From the NCBI GenBank assembly GCA_036936605.1, contig JAUPFV010000004.1, positions 136,409,473 through 136,473,472 of the forward strand: a DNA stretch of 64,000 bases, read 5' to 3'. Shown one piece after another: positions 56,757 to 64,000 of this stretch (its first letter is position 1; each line of letters begins with the position of its first letter). The position numbers and the translations under genes were made by a program. The stretch comes from Limnanthes douglasii subsp. nivea. Taxonomy: Eukaryota; Streptophyta; Magnoliopsida; Brassicales; Limnanthaceae. The notes below the pieces were generated by a model. That model saw only the letters and a list, made by a program, of their open reading frames with translations, was not told the DNA's origin and did no database searches.

Positions 56757-57385
56757 CACTCAACACAGACCGCATATTTCTATGGACATTTAAATTTATT
56801 TTTAAATGACGTTACCAATTTTTCAATAGAAACTTTGAGAAGAAAATTTTAGAAAAGAGAAAGATTAACATACAACTTAATTTACTAATACAACAAGCTT
56901 TTCAAAATTTAGCAGTAGTAATCTGATGACAGAATATGTTGTTTCAATCATGGAAAGTACGAAGTAATTAATTTTTCCTTAGAACTTTTGTCACAGCATG
57001 ACTTTGAATTCAAATTTATGAGCACACAGGTACCGAGATTGACCAATTCCAACACCAGTACTTGCATAATCTATGTTCAGACATGTTCAGACAGAAGAGA
57101 GGAAAGAAACAAGCAAATTACGAATACGAGTGGCCTCAAAATATTGTTTGAGCTGGGTAGGTATGACAGCTTTGCATTTTGGATATATTTGTAACCAAAA
57201 TGGTCCCCTATACATTTATAATGCGGAAAAGGCTGAGCCAAGCATAGGAGGGTTGATATTCATGTTATAATCTACTAACATCTAATTTCGTAAGTGATTG
57301 AATCACTTTATATACATCCGGTATAACCTGGAAATAAAATATCAAAAAAAAGAAAGAAAAGTAATATTTTATTACATTGGGATCA
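56757..57385. other. Spacer between the S-domain kinase and its pseudogene paralog
   Basis: About 0.6 kb without a recognised gene. Short frames at 56988-57270 have no motif. The spacing and the same-strand order fit a tandem duplication. Confidence 0.5.
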
Positions 57386-57389
57386 TACT

Positions 57390-60300
57390 AAAAATATACT
57401 TCAGGAATAACTGAGAGAGTCACATAGTCAACAGAAGCAAATGATATAAAAAGATGAATAGAGTAAATTACAACAATCAAAGATAGATCACATTTTACCA
57501 CAAATACTAACTGAGAGAGTGAGCTAGTTTTCAGTTGGGATACTTCCTGATCTGAGATCATTGTCCCATGGGTCCTTTGGTTGTGCCGCTGTGGACACTC
57601 TATTTCTGATGTTAGCATCTGGACAACTGTAGGCATAGCTGGCCTATCACTAGGATTGTCTTGCACGCACAACAGCCCGGCGTGTATGCATCTTTAAACT
57701 TCAGATAAGGAGGATGACACAGCGAAATCTGGATCTATCATATCTAAGATCCTTCCATTATTCCAGAATTTCCAGGCCTGTAAGAAAAAACATTTGTCAA
57801 TATGTAATCTGTGATAGAAACAAAGCTGATGCCGGAGCATTATCTTACAAAGCCAAGGAGGTTCAGGTGTTCTTCGTTAGAGACAGAATATGAGTTCTTA
57901 TTCCCAGTTATGATTTCCAACAACAGTATTACAAAGTTGAAAGCATCAGATTTCTATGAGAAAATGCCGTGCATTGCATATTCAGGTGACATATAGCCTC
58001 TGAGTGTAAAATAAGATATCAAAATATTTGAGTGGTTTATCACAGAAATCCAACTTGAAGCTAACAATGAATAAGTTAAAAAGGATGCTTACAATGTTCC
58101 AGCAATCATTCAAGCATTTTCCATATCTTGTGTTGTATGAAAAGTTCGAGCCAATCCGAAGTCAGCGATTTTTGGGTTGATATTACCATCCAAAATTATA
58201 TTGCTGGCCCTTTAATCCAGGTGACTTACTCTTAACTAAGAATCACAATGTAGATATAGAAGTCCTTTAGCAATGCCCAAAATAATGCTGAAGCGTTTAG
58301 CACAATCAAGCAGCAATTTTTCTTTGAATCTGTAGCCAATGTTCCCATTAGAAACATGCAATGGAAGTTCTGTTTTGTATAGGTTATGGAAACCCATCAA
58401 TAACTAATCCAAAAATTGGCATTAGAGTGCAAGGAAAACACTAATACTAATGAAACAACTTTAAAGATCGTAATTAGATTAATGGATAAATCTAAGGGCA
58501 CACTTGGTACATAAATTTACGACCAGATTGAACTATTTGTAAGTCCAATCCTACATTGACTAACTTCTGCGGTGTTTGGTGCCAACACGGAACCACTTAT
58601 TCCTGGACTAAAGTAGTCCTAACAGCTCATCAAATGAAGTCTGAAGGGGACTAATTAATCCCATGGAAGGAGTTGGAATTATCCACCCGTTCCATTCTAT
58701 TCCAAAGCTATTTATTTTATTTTATCATCTTACAAAAAATTCATGTGTACCAGACGAGACCACAATTTGTGTAGGCTAATGTAAATCCGAACAGACGATG
58801 GATCGGTCTCAAATGAAGTGTATGCAGTTGAGACTGTTGGGTACAAATTGCATGCAGGCTTCGCAATGAAACAAGAGATTAAGAAAATATATAAAAGTTT
58901 AGCATGCATTGTGAAGTGTTCCGACCAAATAGAAACATATCCAAGCTCTTGTTCTGCATGTACTCGTAGATTAGTAACTTTTCCTCTCCATCAATGCAGC
59001 AACCCAGAAGCTTAACAAAATTTATATGCTGCAACTTTGAGATTAACATAATTTCATTCTTGAACTCTTTCATGCCCTGATTTGAGCATTTAGATACTTC
59101 CTGCCCGCTTTGTAGCATTCACTGAGCAACAACAAATGTGTTGTTTCTTTTAAGAAATACAAAGTTATGTAAACCATATAGTATACCTTTTCAGATTGCT
59201 CTCCTTCTAAATAAACAAGGAATAAATATAACAAATGTGATGATTCCGCAACTGGTTATAACTCCCACAGCAATTTTCTTTGTATGCTTTTTACCTGGAA
59301 ATAGACAGGCATAAGAAAAGAAGTGGTGAATGCATTAAGAGCATATGCCATATTAGAAGTTTGCTAACTCAGAAGTTGTACTGACCTAGTTCTGAACCTT
59401 GAAGCCGAAAAAATAAATCCTGTCATCCAAATGCGAACTCCTGCATGTCAATTAGATCCTTTTCTCCAGACTTCACACCCAATTCCTATGACAATTGCAT
59501 ATGCGAGGCAAGAACAATTCTTCTTACAAGTGATCATACATTCCGCATCATCAACAAGACCAAACAAAAAGTCAGAAAGATCATGCAGGTTAATTTTACT
59601 CAATTTAAATATAAATCATCACTTTTGCGTTTTCTTGAAGTACTATTGGCGATGTTGTTTCCAGAAAGCAAATCAGTTCGCCTCACACATCCAGCAGTCC
59701 AGTTTCCCGTGTTCCATTCCTCTGATGACTTTGGTACAACCCCTTTCAAGCACCTACAAATGGGAGACTCCATTTTATTACAAACTTCAAATTGTTTGCA
59801 AAATCCATAAATGTCTAATGAGCTATTGATGGACACCCATTGAACAATATATATCTTCTTTACACTCAGCCCTTCCACTATTGCAAGTTGCTCCTCAGAT
59901 GACAAAACATAGAGCTCGATCTGTGAGGCGTTTCGCCAGTTAAGAGCCAAGTACTGTGTCCCAGGGTGAGGATCATAAGTGAGACCAAATTCATCTAAGT
60001 ATGAACCAGTCATTTCCGTGATCCCTACGAACCCGGTCTCATTCCACTGCCCGCTTCTCCAATATGGCTTCCATCCGTTCCAGATAAAAGTTTTGGTTGG
60101 CCTCTCTGCACTGATGCCACACAAAAAACTTTCCCCGCAAATGGATCATCTTCAGATTTCCACGAAGATAAACCACGTCTCTCTCCTGTTTTCATATTCT
60201 ACCCCATCGACGAGCTAGGCAATAAGTGCCAGCCAGAAAATTAAAGCTTTCCCATAAAGATCCTCCTGATATGGTATCTCTTGGAACAAGGTTGCCTGTG

Positions 60301-60480
60301 TCTAAAAGCACTGCCTCCGAATTATTCGATACAGTTGTAATATTCATTGACGAAACAGCAACTTTCCTACCATTCACAATCTTTAGATTTCCATCGTCAG
60401 CTATCTCTAAACTAGCAAATGAGTTTGTAACTGGAAGTGGTGCCACCCGGTTGGCCAACTGCAAAAACGGACTTAACATT
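57390..60480 (-). pseudogene. S-domain receptor-like kinase pseudogene, tandem paralog
   Basis: Pieces in the expected order: partial B-lectin (VLLDTGNLVPRDTISGGSLW, 60192-60479), S-locus region (WRSGQWNETGFVGITEM, 59600-60124), PAN remnant (59400-59600), membrane span (about 59190-59290), kinase start ([20 protein letters not shown], 58930-59118), catalytic region (58100-58335), PEYAMHGIFS (about 57950-58000) and the tail (HAGLLCVQDNPSDRPAMP, 57600-57690). The signal peptide and first part of the lectin are absent. The glycine loop is missing, HRDLK reads HLD-stop, and several stops and frameshifts occur. Similarity to the intact neighbour shows duplication followed by decay. Confidence 0.88.
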
Positions 60481-60504
60481 TCAATCCCAAGTCAAGTAGA
60501 ATAA

Positions 60505-61625
60505 ATGATATGAAATAGTCTTTGAAAGTGAACTGATATGAAGAAGAGTTATGTATTCTTATTACTCAGTCCGCCATTGAAAGACCAAAAGCTCTTAAAT
60601 CGTTGCTAGAAAATCGAAAACCCTTTATTCTTTATTCCTTATTCCTTATAATAGAGACCAGTAATACTCCACTCCACTCTCCCTCTTCAAAATCGATTGA
60701 AAATTACCTGATTAAAATGAAGAGGCTATCGAAGAGATTGATTCCGTAATTAACACTTCGCATTTGGCAGGTAAACTGCGAGTGATAGCCTTCTATAGTA
60801 ACCCCCTTAAGGATTAAGGATGTAACTGAGCTAAGCAAATCCAAACAACACAAATTAATATATCCGGCTCATCACATTTGGCATGTTCTGCTTAAATGAA
60901 ATTACTTTAAAAATTGTTCAAAACTACTTCTTAGATTTATATTTTTCAATATTTACAAAATTATTATTTATTAAATAACTTCCAAAAAAAATTATAATTT
61001 TATTTTATTATTTTATTTATGTTTCATATAAAATTATTATTTTTCAAAAAATATTAAAATTTTATTTATTTATATTTTACCATTCTACACAAGTAGTTTT
61101 CGTTATTTCTTTGGTAATCCCCGTCCTTAAATGACTGGATAATTTCATTAAAAAAATTGAACTATTTTCGTCCAAATAGACTGTAATTCTATTTATTTAT
61201 TAATTCATTAAAAAATATTTAATCTAATCATTTTTTATAAAATGTTCTTATCAAAATATGTAAGAGATTTTTTTATTTTTTTCCCCTAAAAGGCTATCCA
61301 CTTTGTTTTCTAATAAAAATCTTGTTTTTTTTTTATTTGTCTCACTTTTTTTTTCTTCTTTTATCATCCTCTCTATAATTTCAGATCACTTTGATCCATC
61401 TCCGCGGACCTAACTTCTCTTTGTCGTTACCTTTTTAATTTTATTTTTTGAATTTAATTTAATTTTTTAGTTTTTAAAATGTTTGACTATAATTTGGTAT
61501 ATTATATGTTATTTTGTTGTCATTTGTTGTGGAATTTATGGGTTAGTTCAGGGTTTGTGTATTTAGAGTGTTGTTAGAATTAATTTGGAGGTTTTGTAGT
61601 TTTGGGGTTGAATGGGTAGGTTGAG
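60505..61625. other. Very AT-rich intergenic stretch
   Basis: No gene or clear repeat boundary is seen. The Gypsy remnant begins at about 61630. Confidence 0.55.
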
Positions 61626-61629
61626 TGTT

Positions 61630-61905
61630 CGGCCTACATCATTTTCAAAGACATCTATGATCGAATGCATAAAGTGTCACCCTACAAGCCCAACCAACAA
61701 ACTTTGGTCGAATATGAAAGTAAGGCGTCTCAACGCGTTGGAGAATTCGAGCTAATGGCTAAAGTAGGATACGGGGCTACTAAGCGAGAGCTTAAAACAC
61801 TGTTCATGTTCATGACCTCTGACTCCCCCGGTTCTTATCATGCGATAATTGGCAGACCTTGGTTGCATCGAATGGAGGACACACCATGCACGTTCAGGTA
61901 ATGTA
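61630..61905 (+). pseudogene. Gypsy protease fragment of a first element
   Basis: IIFKDIYDRMHKVSPYKPNQ, then GEFELMAKVGYGATKREL and SYHAIIGRPWLHRME. This is the middle and end of a Gypsy protease region. The active-site DNGSS that should precede IFKD is missing. It is followed by gag-end sequence of a second copy, so two elements are juxtaposed. Confidence 0.7.
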
Positions 61906-61964
61906 TCAAATAGCATGTGGGAGCGCGGTCCAATAAAGAGACCAAAAGAATAATGGAATAACAG

Positions 61965-64000
61965 GTTTTCCAAGTATTATAATGATATTAGGCACGACAT
62001 TGCACATTGTATAGCTGTAAAGAATGAGATATAGGTTTTAATAGAGAATGACCAATTGACAATTTTTGTCAAAGGGAAAAGCAGTGGAACGAAAACTCCA
62101 AGCTCATCAACACAACAAACTGCTAATCCAAATTCAAATCAAGAAAGTGCATTGATGATTTTAAATTCGAAATGTAATACATTTGATGCGATATCAAAAT
62201 AATTGGACACAGATCCAGATTAATTAATGTTGATGGTTGTGGATGAACCAGTAGAACAAGGATGAGTTCAAAGCTTATGTGAGTATTTTGAATTTTTAGC
62301 AATCTTTGGGGGAGATTTCATGTTTGGTAATACTAATAATTTTAGGTAAACACACGTTGTTAATTTAGCAACTCAGGTATAAGAAATGATGTCTACTCAT
62401 TTATATGGTAAGATTAATACTCCTTTTATTTTCTTCGATATAATTATTTGAGAGGAATAGTTGGTCCTCATGAGAATGCAACGGTTATTGGGGAATATAT
62501 ATCTGAAACTGAAATTTGACGTGTTGTAATAAATACTAAGAGTTCTGCAAATGTTTTATTCAAGTCTAGGTATGATAAGATGTATAATTCGCCTCAAATT
62601 TTTTGGTCTCATCGTACTATAATTGGGTTTAGGGGTAACATCTCAGGTGATTGGTGAATTCAAATGTGAAGTGTGTTTGGAAAAAGGCTCTTTTAAAAAA
62701 AGTTCAAGTCTTGTTCATGGTGGTTAAATGTCCCGCCAGTTACAATGCTATTTTAAGAGATCGTGGCTTTCAAGAATGTACGTCGTTGTGTCTATTGTTC
62801 ATCAATTTTTGAAATATGTTATTGAAGATCATGTTGAAGTGGTTCAAAGTGACCAAAAAGTAGCCAGAAATGTTATGTAACAGCACTCCGGGTTCAAGCC
62901 TCTAACTCCGAGGAACATATGGTTGTATATCAACTAAGGGGGTTAACCTCGGATGAAGAGGTAATAGATAATCCGAGGGAGACCTTCGGTTATCACAGTA
63001 ACTGAGGATATTGAAGAGTATATTTTTTTCTAATGGAAAGACTTTACGAATATGAATACTATTGTCTCAAAATTTGCGTTATTTGTTGTTGCATTTTTTG
63101 TATGATATTTTCGATGTTTTTGCTTGGAAAACAGAGGATGTAATAGGAGTTCCATCTGAAGTGATATGTCACAGCCTAGCTATTAACCCGAGGATAAAGC
63201 CTGTTATTCAGAAGAGATAAGTTTTTTATGTAAAAACGTTAGAGACTATTATGGAAGAGATGGATCATCTCTCTCGGGTGGGACATATTTTGGAGGCGTA
63301 ATATCCTTTATGGATTGAAAACCCTGTGTTAGTATAAAATAAGAATGGAAAGTGGCGAATGTGTGTTGACTTCACAGATTTGAATCGAGCATGCCCTAAA
63401 GATCTATTTCTCGTCCATCGAATAGATCAGATGGTTGATTCTACTTCACGGAATAAAATTTTCTCTTTTATGGATGCTTTTGCAAGATATAACCAGATTC
63501 AAATGGATCCAAAAGATAAAAAAAAAGTATTGCATTTATTACTGGTTGAGGACTACAATATTATAGAGTCATGTCGTTTGGGTTGAAGAATGCTGGAGCG
63601 ACATATCAAAGGTGGGTGAATAAGGCTTTTGCTTCTCAGATTATATTGATGACATGTTGGTTAAAAGCCCGATAGATGGTGAACACCTGAGGGATTTATA
63701 AGAGACCTTTTTAAATTTAAGGGCCCTTCGTTTGAAGCTGAATCCTGAAAATGTAATTTTTATATCCGATCATGGAAATGTTTAAACTATATCATTAGTG
63801 AAAAAAGGATAGAGGCATATCCTGAACAACTGAAGGCTTTGGTTTCGATGACATCGCCTCAAACTATAAAGAAGATACAACTCTTGACAAGAAGGTTAGC
63901 TGCCACTAATCAATTTATTTCAAGATTTTCTGACAAATGTTTTCCTTTTTTCCAAGTGTTATGAAGACCCAAAGAGTTTGAATGAACACCAGATTGTAAA
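61965..64000 (+). pseudogene. Ty3/Gypsy remnant (gag end, protease, RT), cut by the window edge
   Basis: KYYNDIRHDIAHCIAVKNEI (gag end, about 61970), then ENATVIGEYISETEI and INTKSSANVLFKSRYDKM (protease; the catalytic DTG/DNG reads NTK, about 62475-62580). RT follows with MCVDFTDLNRACPKD (63359), FMDAFARYNQIQMD, IDDMLVKSP (about 63645-63670) and LLTRRLAATNQFISRFSDKC (about 63875-63940). Stops and frameshifts are frequent. It continues beyond 64000. The RT is similar in motif wording to the Tat-type element at 7081. Confidence 0.85.

Noticed and set aside
58496..58772. Possible PIF/Harbinger-type MITE in the kinase pseudogene
   Set aside because: CTTGGTACATAAATTT at the left vaguely mirrors CTGGTACACATGAATTT read inward at the right, but there is no matching three-base duplication and the termini are too diverged.

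Overview
This is plant nuclear DNA, most likely from a eudicot. It is AT-rich, has very low gene density, uses GT-AG introns, and carries plant-specific receptor families (DUF26 and S-domain receptor kinase) among plant-type transposons. The species cannot be told from the sequence alone. Only two host genes look intact: a DUF26 cysteine-rich repeat secretory protein (24854-25867, +) and a seven-exon G-type lectin S-receptor-like kinase (53054-56465, -). A decayed tandem paralog of the kinase follows at 57390-60480. All annotation was done by eye, without database searches.

The rest is a dense nest of mobile DNA. From the left: a 3.45-kb hAT-like element with its own promoter and tandem repeats (3130-6579); a 10.7-kb Ty3/Gypsy element of the Tat type with both LTRs, a dual-RNase-H pol and a large antisense gene (7081-17817); a LINE remnant with a SINE inside it (about 21165-22790); a 266-bp tandem array (22852-23706); a 0.8-kb hAT-like MITE (26189-26985); an 11.2-kb Mutator-like element (27695-38900); a target-site duplicate holding a Stowaway MITE (39079-39510); a Pack-MULE carrying a broken histone H2B copy (41307-42714); a second SINE (44600-44817); a hAT transposase remnant split by a non-autonomous MULE (45955-47620); a Ty1/copia remnant hit by a solo LTR, itself hit by a hAT MITE, plus another hAT MITE (48300-51620); and a Gypsy remnant running off the right edge.

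The most interesting unit is the 11.2-kb MULE. It carries a MuDRA-type transposase on the plus strand and a multi-exon ULP1/C48-protease gene on the minus strand, the layout known from Kaonashi/CUMULE elements. It also has a small acidic NLS-bearing ORF. Its introns and spacers are packed with about 65 copies of TGCGAA/TTCGCA, and I found none in the coding exons. At least 13 pairs form the dyad TTCGCA-N8-TGCGAA with exactly 14 bp between half-site starts, and several dyads have decayed only by C-to-T at the CpG. This resembles the motif clusters recognised by VANC anti-silencing proteins of Arabidopsis VANDAL MULEs. I propose, as inference, that this element has or had its own sequence-specific regulatory or anti-silencing system. 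A related element next to it has a different GATGCGAAAC array, and the small MULE at 46111 has its own palindromic array.
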